The position numbers were made by a program, and so were the translations under genes. A DNA stretch of 64,000 nt, taken from contig CM060684.1 in assembly GCA_030686995.1 (NCBI GenBank), positions 9,755,897-9,819,896 on the forward strand, read 5' to 3'. Positions 23,092 through 39,619 of this stretch are shown piece after piece (the first letter of the stretch is position 1; every line of letters starts with the position of its first letter). The DNA is from Artemisia argyi (taxonomy: Eukaryota > Streptophyta > Magnoliopsida > Asterales > Asteraceae). Under the pieces are notes generated by a model that did not search any database, was not told the origin of the DNA, and was given only the letters and a program-made list of their open reading frames with translations.

Positions 23092-23655
23092 ATTTATCTT
23101 TGTATGGCTTGGCCTCTCGGATCTTAGACCACACCTCTAACTTATTAAGTTTATCCAACCCGGAGGGTGATCCTGTGGTCAATTAGCACACAAGGGATTG
23201 GTAGTCCCTTGCAACCTAACTACACTAGGGCCCTTTAGTTGATTCTCCTAGTGTACCAAGTACAACCAGCTCTTTTAAACTACCAAAACTAGAGGATCAA
23301 CGATAAACTAAGCATGCACATACTATAAGCAATAATAAAAGTACAAGAATATAATCAAAACAATAAAGGAATCATAACTAGGTTAGCACCAAAGGTGCTT
23401 AGCCAATCATGTATTGCACGATAATGAAAGACATAAATTCAAAAAATGTAATTAAAACAATGATAACTAAAACTTATGGTTGTTATGGAATGATCTCTCA
23501 TTTGGAAATGCTCCGTATGCTGCTGTAGATTGCCCCTCTAAAACCTCCCTTCGTTCTCTGACTTTTGGTGGTGTGGAAGTTGTGTGAAATACAGAATTTA
23601 GGGCTTGCATTTATAGGCTCGACACAGCTACGGCGTAACACTATGAGTTGGTTAC
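23092..23655 (-). repeat. right part of the older LTR split by element A
   Basis: Continues the sequence interrupted at 15362 (target duplication ATTTA). On the minus strand a TATA-like motif lies near 23610-23630. No internal coding region of the parent element is present, so it is a solo or truncated LTR; it abuts the PIF transposase fragment. Confidence 0.4.
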
Positions 23656-23699
23656 GATGTAACAAGTGTTATCGTGAAACGATCTTATCCATTAATATT

Positions 23700-24409
23700 G
23701 GATACGACATAGTTGATGCTACCGGTCGTTTAAGTATTGGTCCTCTTTTGAAGTGCACATCTGCCATCCGCCAACTGGCGTATGACACTGTGCCTGATAA
23801 GTTTGATGAGTACTTGCAAATTGGTGAATGTTGTTCACAACAATGTTTAGAGAAGTTTATTAAATGCATACATATTTTATACGTTGAAAAGTATTTAAGA
23901 AAGCCCACGTCAGCGGATGTTGAAAAAATATATGTATTGCACGAAAAAGAACATGGACTCCCTGGAATGCTCAGGAGTATTGATTGTATGCATTGAGATT
24001 GGGAAAATTATCCAAAGGCCTTACATGCTCAATTCAAAAGACGTGATCATAAATACCCAACTCTTATGTTAGAAGCGGTTGCGGATCAAAAATTATGGAT
24101 TTGGCATGCATATTTTGGGGTTCTGGGGGCAAATAATGATCTTAATGTGTTATATGGTTCCACGTTATTTGATAATGAACTTTCCGGTAAAGCTCTGGAA
24201 TGTTCATTTGTAATAAATGGACATATAAACAAGAAAGGTTACTATTTAGCCGACGACATTTATCCGGCATGGTCTGCGTTTGTCAAAAAAATTTCTGTTT
24301 CAAGGACTGCAAAATTTTTGAAATTTAAAAGAGTTCAAGAAAGTTGTATAAAAGATATTGAACGAGCTTTTGGAATCCTACAAGGTCATTGGGGAATTAT
24401 ACGATAACC
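23700..24409 (+). pseudogene. PIF/Harbinger transposase, 5' portion (broken)
   Basis: Plus-strand reading with the hallmarks of plant PIF/Harbinger (DDE_Tnp_4-type) transposases: KCTSAIRQLAYD, DEYLQIGE, EKYLRKPT, HGLPGMLRSIDCMH, then DHKYPTLMLEAVADQKLWIWHAYFG..NNDLNVL, YYLADDIYPAW and DIERAFGILQGHW. The Asp in IDCMH, the Asp in NND and the Glu in DIERAFG fit the catalytic DDE positions of the family. Broken by TGA at 23994-23996, where the family has Trp after CMH, and by TAA at 24405-24407. The N-terminal region is missing at the junction with the LTR fragment. It is split at 24414 by the chromovirus and continues at 46967. Confidence 0.85.
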
Positions 24410-25977
24410 TGCACTGTCACACCTCGCCAAGGCGGAAACGCGAGGGTGTAACTTCATGGATATCATCACAACACATGGTGTCTATATAGAGAATAACTAC
24501 ATGCAGTAAAAATGGCAAAGTATAAACACAAAGTGTCATAACAATACCCAAAAGAAAACAACATGATAAACTCCAAACGCACAGTTAAACCACTTCCAAT
24601 GCAACTAAGGTCTCGCCTAAACACTTCCTTCTATCATAGCCTTAGAATGCTCACCTGAAAACGATGCTTAAAACGTCAACATAATATTGGTGAGATTCAT
24701 AGGTTTATACACACTTACACTCACAAGGCAACTAGTTTACTGTGATCATAAAAATATATAGCTGGACGAATAAATTACAGTTATCATATAGCTACATGTA
24801 TTTGCAAGTCAAGAATCACACACAAGGCAACAACACACATAAGGCAACAAATAGGACGGCTCGTGTCCTCCGACCCCACAATGATTACAACAGTACGGCT
24901 CGTGTCCTCCGACCCCACAATGATTACAACAGGACGGCTCGTGTCCTCCGACCCCAATATACCACAATTAGGTCGCATGCGCGAGCAACAAGATAAGCAT
25001 CCTCCTAATTGGAACACATTTATATATCCACACAAGCAAATAATCACACATAGCATGCATACGATAACATTATAAGTCCAAGCTCTTTTGACACACACAT
25101 AATCACAGTAACTTAAACAATTTAAGACAAGCATCATTCCCATCCCAAGTTTAAAATAAAGTAAAAATATGGGACTATGAACTCACCTTAAACTCCGCAG
25201 CTTCCACAAACACAACTCACAATCTATAGCACACAAAAATAATCCACATTACACAAGGTCAAGCTAAAAGCTACAACCCATGTAATACACATATGATGGA
25301 TGTCTAAGACTCATATGACCCACCATGGATCTCCTAGACACCATACTAACCACCACCATAACCTAACACTCACTAAATCCCTTATACTTAAAAAACCAGA
25401 AAACGCAGAATTTTTGGGTACATTCGCCCACATGAAATCACGAAAAATAAAGCTAAAAAAATCACACAAAAAATTTACCATGGTCTCTCATAAGCATACA
25501 AGCTAATCCCAGAAGGCCATGGACCAATAACACACACAAGTACTCAAAAGAAAATCAAACTTGTCAACTATTCAAATTCGGATCTGAACGCACACCAAAA
25601 AGTTTTGATTAACATAAAATACTTCCACAAGTTTTTATCGCGAATCCTTTTCGTGGTAGTCTATTATAACCTAATACTTAACTATTCCGGAAGGGATAGT
25701 CAAAATACCACTTTTACAACCATAAAACACCCTCAAATGTTTACCCAAAATCTGTCCCGGTTTGACAGCTTTGACACCTTAACAAAGAAAAATCAAAAGA
25801 CCAACTTCTCCACCTTGAAATCAATCGTGGCTAAACTTTTTGGAAAGCTCTTTCATTAAACTTCAATTTAGACCTAAAATTCGTGACTTAACTCCTCACT
25901 ATCTGTTAATTACACTCACATCTTTACAGCACTACTTTTCTGTCTAAACCCTAACTCAATAACTAACATGTTTTACG

Positions 25978-27365
25978 AAAGTCATTATCAATACTAGTTA
26001 ATTACACTCACATCTTCGTCACTATCAATACTAGTGAATGCACAAACACGTATCTTCGAAAGTCATGCATCCATCCACCCCTAGACTTTGAGATAAATAA
26101 GTACACATGCCCTCGAAATGAACTTTAAACGCAGAAAAATGATAAAGAATTATCCCCATAATCACAAAATCCGATACTAGCCGTTGTCATTTGATTGTGA
26201 TTCTTGATCAGGATCTTTTAAGCAATTCGTGGTGTGTTTTTGGTGTAGCATAAAATTCTATCTCGTTGAAATATAGTGATTTCGTATTTTCCCTCCAAAA
26301 ATAAAATTGGAAAATTTTCTCGCCCATAATTTGGAAATCACCATGAAATGCAATTCTAAGGTTACCAGAAAAATTTGAGTTTTGAAAATTTTTACGCCAG
26401 TTTTTACCCAAAAAATTTGAATTTTGACCTAAAAATTTGAATTTCGGGCTAAAATTTTCAACGTTATACCAAAATTTGAATTTCGCGTAAAAATTGAATG
26501 TTTAGTCTCCTCTCAAAAATAAATTTTACTCAATTTTTTTTTCTAACTCGGTAAAGGTTTTAACTCGATAGATTAATTCAAACTCGGTAGATAGCTTCAA
26601 ACTTGGTAAGCTTCAAACTCGGTAAGCCTTGTAACTCGGTATGCCTTGTAACTTGATAACTTGGTGGCTAACTCGATAGAAGAAGCTAACTCGATAACCT
26701 AGAGCAATTTTGGCAGAGTTTTGTTTAGGTAAACCCAAGTGAGATCCTTACTCGATAAACGATAAGGGTGAACCAGCCTTACTCGGCAAAGAAAACCTAA
26801 CTCGATAGAATTTTACCCAAACTCGATAAGGTTAGTGTAACTCGATAGCAGTCTAACTTGATAAGCCTTACCCTAACTCGATAAAAGCCTATCCTTACTC
26901 CATACATAACTCGATAAACAGCTGCCTAACTCGATAATTGCAATCCTAACTCGATAAACTTCATACTTAACTCGATAAAACACGATCCTAACTCGATAAG
27001 ATCGTCATTTTTCCGAGAAAAAACACGATTTTTCACCCAAAAACACCACGATTCGCCCCCGGTTAGCTCTGATGCCACTTGTTATGACCAAGAAACACGT
27101 TCCGGAGGTCGAGGTTGATGGAAATACATGATTATTCTAGAGAGAGAAAGTAGAGAGAGAAAGGTTGAGAACTATGTGTTTTATTAATATGAAATGAAGT
27201 GGAGCTTTCACACACTTTCCCACACTCCTCATGGAGAGTCATGAGGGGTATTTATAGGCTCCTAACACTACATGTTTGCCTACTTGACAATAGTAGTCCT
27301 TGTAGTTTCTAATATAGTCCATTTCACTTGTGTGACGTTATCTTTATAAAAAAGCGAGGCTAACA
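25978..27365 (-). mobile_element. fragment of a small LTR retroelement with a scarred left junction
   Basis: Absent from the matching position of the right LTR. At its right end 27080-27365 looks like a 286-bp LTR (TGTTATGACC ... GGCTAACA). Next to it on the minus strand is a primer site, AGTGGCATCAGAGCTAACC (tRNA-Met-like, one mismatch). About 1.1 kb of interior follows, but no second LTR. The flanks are an 89-bp direct repeat of host sequence (25889-25977, 27366-27454) instead of a 5-bp duplication. No coding frame seen. Confidence 0.65.
26545..27005. repeat. degenerate array of AACTCGATAA motifs
   Basis: About two dozen copies of (T)AACTCGATAA or AACTCGGTAA separated by 5-20 bases of variable sequence, just inside the primer site of the embedded retroelement. 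Confidence 0.75.
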
Positions 27366-27827
27366 TAACTCCTCACCATCTGTTAATTACACTCACATCT
27401 TTACAGCATTACTTTTCAGTCCAAACCCTAACTCAATAACTAACATGTTTTACGCTCAATCCTTTTAACCAAACATCATACTATTACTAATTATTGATCC
27501 CAACATGTTTAATAACATTAATTTACAGAAGTTAACACAAACCCTAATCCATCATAACTTGTATTACATGAATTTAATCAATAATTAAACAATTAAGGGT
27601 TTATTAGGCATACCTTAGGCTCGTTTTCTTCACATAATTGAAACCCAAACTTTTCTCCCCTGGTCGACTTTTCCAGAGAAAAAGAGGGTTTGGGTCATTT
27701 GGTTTGGCTTATATGGGTAGGGGTTGGGCTTGGTTGGGTTGGAGTAGGATTCCTTGGGCCTAAGAGTCATATTTGGGCTCAAATTGGGTTTCCTTTTCCC
27801 CCCTTATCCCTTCTAGCCGATTTTCTA

Positions 27828-32617
<4,790 letters not shown>

Positions 32618-33699
32618 TCCTACGTATCTCAGTGCTAGCTTGCCTTTCTTACCGAAACGCACAACACCCTTCCAAGGAGATACTCTTAACCTCACAATAT
32701 CACCAACACCAAACTCTAAGGGCGTACGGCAATAACCCGCATAACTTTTTTTGGCGATCTCTTGCTGCCTTAAGTCTTTCCTTAGTCAGAAAACCTTATT
32801 CGTAGTCTCTCGCTCTAGTTCAGGACCAATTAGTTGGCTTGTTCCAACCTTTGCCCACAGAACAGGTGACCTACATTACCTTCCAAACAATTTTTCACAC
32901 GACACATACTCAATATTAGAATGATAATTGTTGATATAGGAGAACTCAGCTAAGGGTAAATGTATACCCCGGCTTCCCCCAAAATCAAACACACCCATGC
33001 TCTCAGCTCACCATCCAATGCCTAATTTGTACGCTCACTTGGTTCACTCATTTGAGAATGATAAGTCGCACTCATCTACATACGCGTTCTCAAGACTCCA
33101 TAACACTTTTACCACTATCGCGAAGTAAGTATTTCATCATGTTTCTTGCGACACCCCATGGCTCATTACCAACTCACCGAGCGAAAAGTCTCGCCTACTC
33201 CTCCATACATCTCTTGCAAAGGTAATGATATGTCTTATCCATTCTCGGATGTATCAATTACCTTGCATGGCTGCTGTCCTTACGCTTCCTCTCAATAGAA
33301 CCAATAGATGGTCCCCAAAGTACATTCCTCCATCTTCGTTCCTTTTCATTTACTGGTCTAAACCAAGTAATCATTCTTCTTACATGTTATCATCCTTGAA
33401 CCACTCTCTCTAGGCTGTCAACATCATCCCCGTAACTCCGAACTGAATTATTATAATCATTGCTCACCAACATCTAAGTTTCACTCGTTCACTCCCGCTC
33501 AATGCTCTTACTACGATGTCCTCCCTTCCTTGACGGTGGCAAATCAGACAATCGTGGTCACTAAGAAATTCCACACCCAACTTCTCTTCAACATATATTA
33601 GCCTCTCGTCAAATACATGCTAAAGATTCTTATGACCTGTGTAGATAACACTTTCTGCTCCATACATATATCATCTCCATGTTCTACTTCCCAACTTTA

Positions 33700-35265
33700 A
33701 ATCATGTATCACACAGTTCCTCTTATGGATCTTCCACCTCCCCGATGCCAACGCAATCCGAAGAATGTACATCTTGAAGCTAAACCTCTCACTTGAACAA
33801 CTTGACAAACACCCTCTTCCTCTTTAATATTCAAAACGACAATCTATCCTAAGTAAACGACGCGAACCATCAAACCGGCCTAACAAAAACATATATCAAC
33901 GAACTCAAAAGGGGTACGAATTACCGACTGACGAAGTAACGAACATCAAAATCAAAGCTAGAAAAACACAATGAGAAATCTCCCCCAATAAAAATAGACA
34001 CGGATAAAATGTTCATGAACACCCATACAAAGAAAATATAAAATACACGTACCCATAAAACGTCCACAAGCGTACCTCAACGAAAGAAACACTCAATGAA
34101 CCAAATACATAACAAGTTTGGTAAATGAGAACCATAGACAGTTCTTATTCCCGTACTCGACCTTCCCAAAAACAAATGAACACCGTTTTTTTTCACAAGA
34201 CATATCTTAAAGTTGTACATTTTTTATAAAATATGTATATAAACCATTTTATGTAAAACATCCACATAACCATTTTTTTTCTTTTCACACTTCCTTTTCA
34301 CCATAAAAATAATAGTTTCCAACAAATGACCTTGAAATAGCCAAAACGAATTTTAAAATACCATAAGGACTTTAACACAACCCCTTTATTGGATGCGAAA
34401 AACACAGAAGAATCATATAATCAAAATAATCATCAAACAAATCTCATACCAGTGAAAACTCACGCAAATACATTGCAAATCAAACGATGAACTTACAGAC
34501 TCATTCGTACAACAATCAAACCAAAATCATAGGAAAACACCGATACTAACATGTCACGAAATTCAATTGGTGTGTGTAAATGAGGGATTAAATATCCACA
34601 CCAACTCGTCACGAACCAACAATACTTGAAGAATAGTATAATATTCATTCGCGGAATGAATGCAAGGAATAACCAAAGAAACGAACCAGTATCCAACGAA
34701 AACGAATTCGATTACCCAACACCTATCACGACGTCAAATAGAAAAATAATATGGCATCTGTACCATCATGGTACGAATAGGAATGCCAACCAAAGAGTTA
34801 GGTATACAAACAGAGCGTCTAGCAAACAAATCAACTTAAATACCACAACATAAGTACCCACCGATAATTGAGGTATCAACATATGATAGGTAGGATGGAA
34901 TCTCACCACCTATACACCCCAACATATAACGACTGCCCTAAAGGTTATGAGAATACTTCACTAACCATACAGCCATCACCAATCATGATATCACATACCA
35001 TCTACCACAACAAATAGCAACAAACATCAATCAATGCAATAATTGTTACAAGTCCACGTGTGTGATACCCTTATAATTATGTTCGCGACCATAGTTATAA
35101 GCCTATTCCACATGCATACTTACTTCCAAAACCACACATCTCAATTATAATGTGCATATACCACATAACACCTAATACACCATGCAATCCATGCTATCAT
35201 ACTTGCAAGTCCACTTGTGTTGTGACGCATGTATAATTATGTTGGCTACCATAATTATCTATGCC
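33700..35265 (-). other. non-coding interior of the chromovirus, left of element B
   Basis: No recognisable gag or RT. A segment with AAGTCCACTTGTGT...TATAATTATGTT occurs twice (about 35050-35095 and 35206-35250), a degenerate repeat. Target duplication ATGCC of element B ends at 35265. Confidence 0.5.
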
Positions 35266-36685
35266 TGATGAGGCGAAAAATGAACCACTTTTAGGGGGTC
35301 ATTTAAGCCCCGGAATTGAATTTATTTGATCAAATATTGCCCTAAATCGTTCCTTTTGTGATTTTAGGTACCTTGGGAATGAATTCTGGGAAAGGAAGCA
35401 TTTTGGACGTTTTTGGAGCATAAAAGTGAAGAAAACGGCAAAGACTTAATTTTCCATGCTGAGAACAGTACTTGACGGCGTCAAGAAGAAAATCCTGACG
35501 GTGTCAGGAGTAAAATCCGTGATGACCCAGTGAAAACCTGAAGGCGTCAAGAGAAGGGCGTCAAGAGTATTTTTGGTGACGGCCTAGATAAGGAGTATAC
35601 ATGACAGCGTCAAACCCAGATCTAGGTAGTCCGAGAAATTATTTGGCGGCGAGATGACGGCGTCAAACATTTGTTCTTGATGCCGTCACCTCAGAAAAAC
35701 TATATATACTTTTCTATTTTTCACTCATTAGGAGGAACTTGTGTGGAGAATACTAGGGCCGAACTTGTGGAACCCTAGATCGTATTTTACAGTATTTTTA
35801 AGGGTTTTTACCCCTTGAAACCTTTCATGTTCAATTAAGTTAAGTCCTCTTTCAATTCAACCAATATGTCTATGTGTTGTTTGAATATATCTTATGCTTG
35901 TCTTGATTTCAACATGCCAGGCTAGATCTTTCATGTGTTTGCTTAGATGTAATGAAACCTAGATGTTAATTATATGTTGATTACTTGTTTATAGTTGTAT
36001 TGGATGAATGATTTCAATGTTAGGCTTAAGAAAACTGGCAGATCTCCATTGTGTAACATGCTTGAACGTCTTAGGAAACATGAACCGATGTGTACTAGGT
36101 TTTATTGGTTGTATTTAATGCATGAGCAAATTCTAATGATCCCATGTTAGGAGCTTCTTAGCCGGCTCGACATAGGAGTGAAGTAGGCGCTTATAGGATT
36201 GGGGAAGTAAGTACGCCACCCCATGAATGGTATTAAGGATACAATCTGTCATCCACGCAACTCTAACAAGTAATTAACATGTAAAAGATATCTAGGGAGT
36301 AGTGAAATCTGAGTAAACACAATTCTCCCATATATTGCTCACACCTCTATTTAATTTAGTTTATTTTCATTTCTAGTATTTTATTTTGATTGCATCTTTA
36401 GTTATTGGGTTAGTTGACTAGCAACTAATTCCGCCCAACTTCTCCAAAACCGAGATTTTTATTTGCTTTTATAAAAACTAAAAAAATACAAAAAGAATCA
36501 TCCCTCATCTCTAGACCTAGTTTTTAGGTTTTCTAATCCTAGCGACACTATTCCTAGCTGAACCATCAATCCCCCGGTACTTGTCATTATACTATACTAC
36601 ATCGATCATGTACACTGCCTGGTGGGGGTTGTAAGCTTCTCGAGATCCCTCGAGAGGTAAAGCCTGGTGCAATCCCTACGCATCA
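35266..36685 (+). repeat. 5' LTR of element B
   Basis: 1420 bp. TGACGSCGTCA-like motifs cluster at 35474-35692, directly upstream of the TATA box (about 35698-35709). The 3' part carries the same CTCGAGAGGTAAAGCCTGGT-type end as its partner. Confidence 0.9.
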
Positions 36686-36710
36686 AGTTTTTGGCGCCGC
36701 AGCCCGGGGA
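36686..36710 (+). promoter_or_regulatory. primer-binding site of element B
   Basis: TTTTTGGCGCCGCAGCCCGG starts right after the LTR; same site as in element A, tRNA-Asp-like. Confidence 0.7.
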
Positions 36711-36856
36711 ATAGTTATTGTCTAGGTTAGAATTTCTTTTTATTAGGTCTACTTGTTAGATTCCCTTCTAGTAAGATTTTATTTTAATTTTTTGGTTCTC
36801 TTTAGTCTATCTTATTTCTTCGTGTTTTTGTTTGTAACTCTTCACCATCCGACATC

Positions 36857-39619
36857 ATAGACAATGGTAACATCTTTGAACCCATCATCCCACCACAACA
36901 TGACCACCAACAAAACCCACCACTAGCTAACCAACCTCTTAGGCCCCGAACCCTAGGAGAGTACTCCCAACCTAGCCACCAAGTCTATCGAAACACTATT
37001 GAGCTCACCGGAGCCAATGTGTCTCCCTTGCGATCCGACACCATCCGGTTGGTGCAAAGCGGATGTGCATTCCATGGACTTCGTTCTGAATATCCAAATC
37101 AACATCTCAAGGACTTTCTTAAAATCGTAGATTCTATAGACCTTGATGTTACAACTAGAGAGTCAACCAGATTACGCCTATTCCAATTCTCTCTAGGTGA
37201 TCAAGCTAGTCAATGGCTTGAGCGTTTACCCGCGGGATCCATCACCACATGGGATGATCTCACCACTCGTTTCCTTGCTCAATTTTTCCCACCGGGGAGA
37301 ACTATCAAGCTTAGAAATGACATCTTGATGTTCCAACAACGTCAAAATGAAACTCTATATGAAGCATGGACTCGTTTCAAGGACTTACTCCAAAAAGTCC
37401 CTCATCATGGCATAGATCTTTGGCTCCAAGTCCAAATCTTCTATAACCATAACGATCTATCCACAAGGCGAGCCATTGACCAATCGGTCGGTGGTAAGCT
37501 ACGTGATCTAAGTGCGGAAGAATCATGGGAACTCATAGAAGATCTTGCTCTCTATGACAACGAAAGTTGGAATGATCCTTGTGATTTGAACAAAACAGTC
37601 AAGGCAATATCTTTGCCTTCGAACAATTCTAGCACTCCCGACCGTAGGATCATGGAACTTGAAGGTCGAGTCAAGTCTCTCATGAAATCTTACAAAGTTC
37701 AAAAGCCTTCAAGCCAAGTGAGCAAAATCGCTTCTGCATATAAATTGTGCAATGGCCCTCACGAAACTCATAACCGCATGGAGCTTCCAAAACGCGCTTA
37801 TAACGAATTCACATCGTCACACGTTGGTCGAGGCCCTCAAAACTCTGATGAGGCCTATGAGGCATGGAAGGATAAACCTAATTTCAGAGGGTACCAAACG
37901 CGGAGCATATCCTTCAATGACTCCTCCCCACTCAAATGGTCTGAGCATTTCCCATCACAGAGCACTCCTAAGCAAAGCTGTGAAGATGCCTTGCGAAAAT
38001 TCATTCTATCTCAAGAATTACAGCTCTCTACGCTCGAGGCTAAATTTAGACAACAGCAAGCCGATATGAATAACAAGATTAGTAATCTATTAACTGCTAT
38101 CAAAGAGCACGCTGTTAATAAACCGATTCAAGCTGAAGAGGTCAAATCTGTTACCATCATGAATCAGCCAACTTCTCCTGTGAAAATAAAAAGTCATAGT
38201 AAGCTATTTAAACATCTATCACCAAAAGTGAAAGACCCTGTCAACCCCCTAGGACCGATCCATTTTGTAAATACTATCACCACGATATCTGCTTCTACAC
38301 CTAACCTGAACCAACAACAAACTGGAAATATGGGTCATACAGCTAAAGATGAAACCTCAAGGTTGGACCATGAATTGGCCAAGGGCCCTACCAACTCATT
38401 CGAGCACTCCGCCACGCAAGAGTCTAGCAAATCGGATGAGGAGAAAGAGGGATCAAAAGTGAATGCGAGAAATCCAGTCATTTTGGGTAAATCTATTATA
38501 GAGGAACCTGAGAGAAAAATGGAGGATATTACTAGTGGGAGTAGTGATAGGACTGAGGAAAGCAACTCTAAAGTTTTCAAGATTTCCTGCACTATTAGGA
38601 AAAGGCTCTTAACCGATAGTCATATAGATCTTAGCCTCCCCGTCAACATAATCCCCCTTTTCCTATACCACAAAACTTTCCCTGAACGCATGGTGTATGA
38701 GAAAGTCAATAACGCAAGGGTAATAAAAGATTTATCAATCATGATTGGAAAAATTGTCTACAACATTGACCTCACTGTGGTTGATGACATAGACCCTGTC
38801 ACTAATCTAACATTAACCAACCTTGTTCTAGGGAAACCATTTATCAATGAATCGGGAGTAATCCTTGATGAGAAGGACGGTAGTGCATTGTTCACCAATG
38901 GTGTCAAGAAGGTAATTTTTCGTAGGGTTAATGAGGAGGTGTACGAGTACCGTCCTTCCCTTGAGGGGAATCTATATGGATCAAGGGATGGAGGATCGGG
39001 GAAGATAAGGAGGCATGATCCGAATAATCTCAAAATCCCCTGCATGATCGGTCATAAGTATTTCGATAACGTCTACATTAACGTATTCCTACCTAAGAAT
39101 TTTATGTCCCTATTCTACTATAACAACATATGTAGATGGGGAATGATTTATAAGGGAGAGAAAGTGGTTGGTAGAGATCATGAAATCCATATGTTCGTAG
39201 GAAATATGGCATTCACTATGGAATTTACAATCGTGGACAACATCAAAGACTATGTCGACCTGAGGTTGTCACAAGTTGTTTTCGGAGCACCCTTTTGTGA
39301 AATCACTAATTTAACAGTTGATGACCAGAATGGAATCATGACCTTCGCTGATGGAATTAGGAGGGTTTCATACCAAACGCCTTACAAGAGAAAAGATCTC
39401 AAGGAAATCGATTGTGACGGGCTTGATAGGCTAAGTTCTCAACTTATCTTATGTGATGAAGATGTTTGGAGAGGGTGTAAGGATACTTCTGATTTATCAT
39501 GTGGGTTCTTTAAGGGTGTTAGTAAACTTGGGTCTAAGTATCGAAAAAATGTCTTTGAGTTCGAAGACCCAAAATACCTGCACTATGAAAGCGATACCAA
39601 TATAGGAGATGACCTATAG
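36857..39619 (+). CDS. gag-like polyprotein with two degenerate retropepsin domains (element B; start codon lost)
   Basis: Open for 920 codons from 36857, where element A has its ATG and B has ATA. The next in-frame ATG lies about 157 codons on, inside the gag domain (DILM), so normal initiation is probably lost. Order as in A: gag domain, knuckle region, linker, two protease-like domains (IDLSLPVNIIPLFLY ... LVLGKPFINESG, then IPCMIGHKYF ... VVFGAPFCEI), C-terminal extension. Neither copy has D-[TS]-G. The knuckle has lost two Cys (YKLCNGPHETHNR). B contains about 160 residues between AYEAWKD and ETS that A lacks, including a probable coiled coil (FILSQELQLSTLEAKFRQQQ). B therefore likely keeps the fuller architecture while A has an in-frame deletion. 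Confidence 0.8.
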   Translation: MDNGNIFEPIIPPQHDHQQNPPLANQPLRPRTLGEYSQPSHQVYRNTIELTGANVSPLRSDTIRLVQSGCAFHGLRSEYPNQHLKDFLKIVDSIDLDVTTRESTRLRLFQFSLGDQASQWLERLPAGSITTWDDLTTRFLAQFFPPGRTIKLRNDILMFQQRQNETLYEAWTRFKDLLQKVPHHGIDLWLQVQIFYNHNDLSTRRAIDQSVGGKLRDLSAEESWELIEDLALYDNESWNDPCDLNKTVKAISLPSNNSSTPDRRIMELEGRVKSLMKSYKVQKPSSQVSKIASAYKLCNGPHETHNRMELPKRAYNEFTSSHVGRGPQNSDEAYEAWKDKPNFRGYQTRSISFNDSSPLKWSEHFPSQSTPKQSCEDALRKFILSQELQLSTLEAKFRQQQADMNNKISNLLTAIKEHAVNKPIQAEEVKSVTIMNQPTSPVKIKSHSKLFKHLSPKVKDPVNPLGPIHFVNTITTISASTPNLNQQQTGNMGHTAKDETSRLDHELAKGPTNSFEHSATQESSKSDEEKEGSKVNARNPVILGKSIIEEPERKMEDITSGSSDRTEESNSKVFKISCTIRKRLLTDSHIDLSLPVNIIPLFLYHKTFPERMVYEKVNNARVIKDLSIMIGKIVYNIDLTVVDDIDPVTNLTLTNLVLGKPFINESGVILDEKDGSALFTNGVKKVIFRRVNEEVYEYRPSLEGNLYGSRDGGSGKIRRHDPNNLKIPCMIGHKYFDNVYINVFLPKNFMSLFYYNNICRWGMIYKGEKVVGRDHEIHMFVGNMAFTMEFTIVDNIKDYVDLRLSQVVFGAPFCEITNLTVDDQNGIMTFADGIRRVSYQTPYKRKDLKEIDCDGLDRLSSQLILCDEDVWRGCKDTSDLSCGFFKGVSKLGSKYRKNVFEFEDPKYLHYESDTNIGDDL

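Noticed and set aside
37019..37021. GTG as start of the element B polyprotein
   Set aside because: The frame stays open upstream to the codon matching element A's ATG (ATA at 36857); GTG initiation is not expected here.
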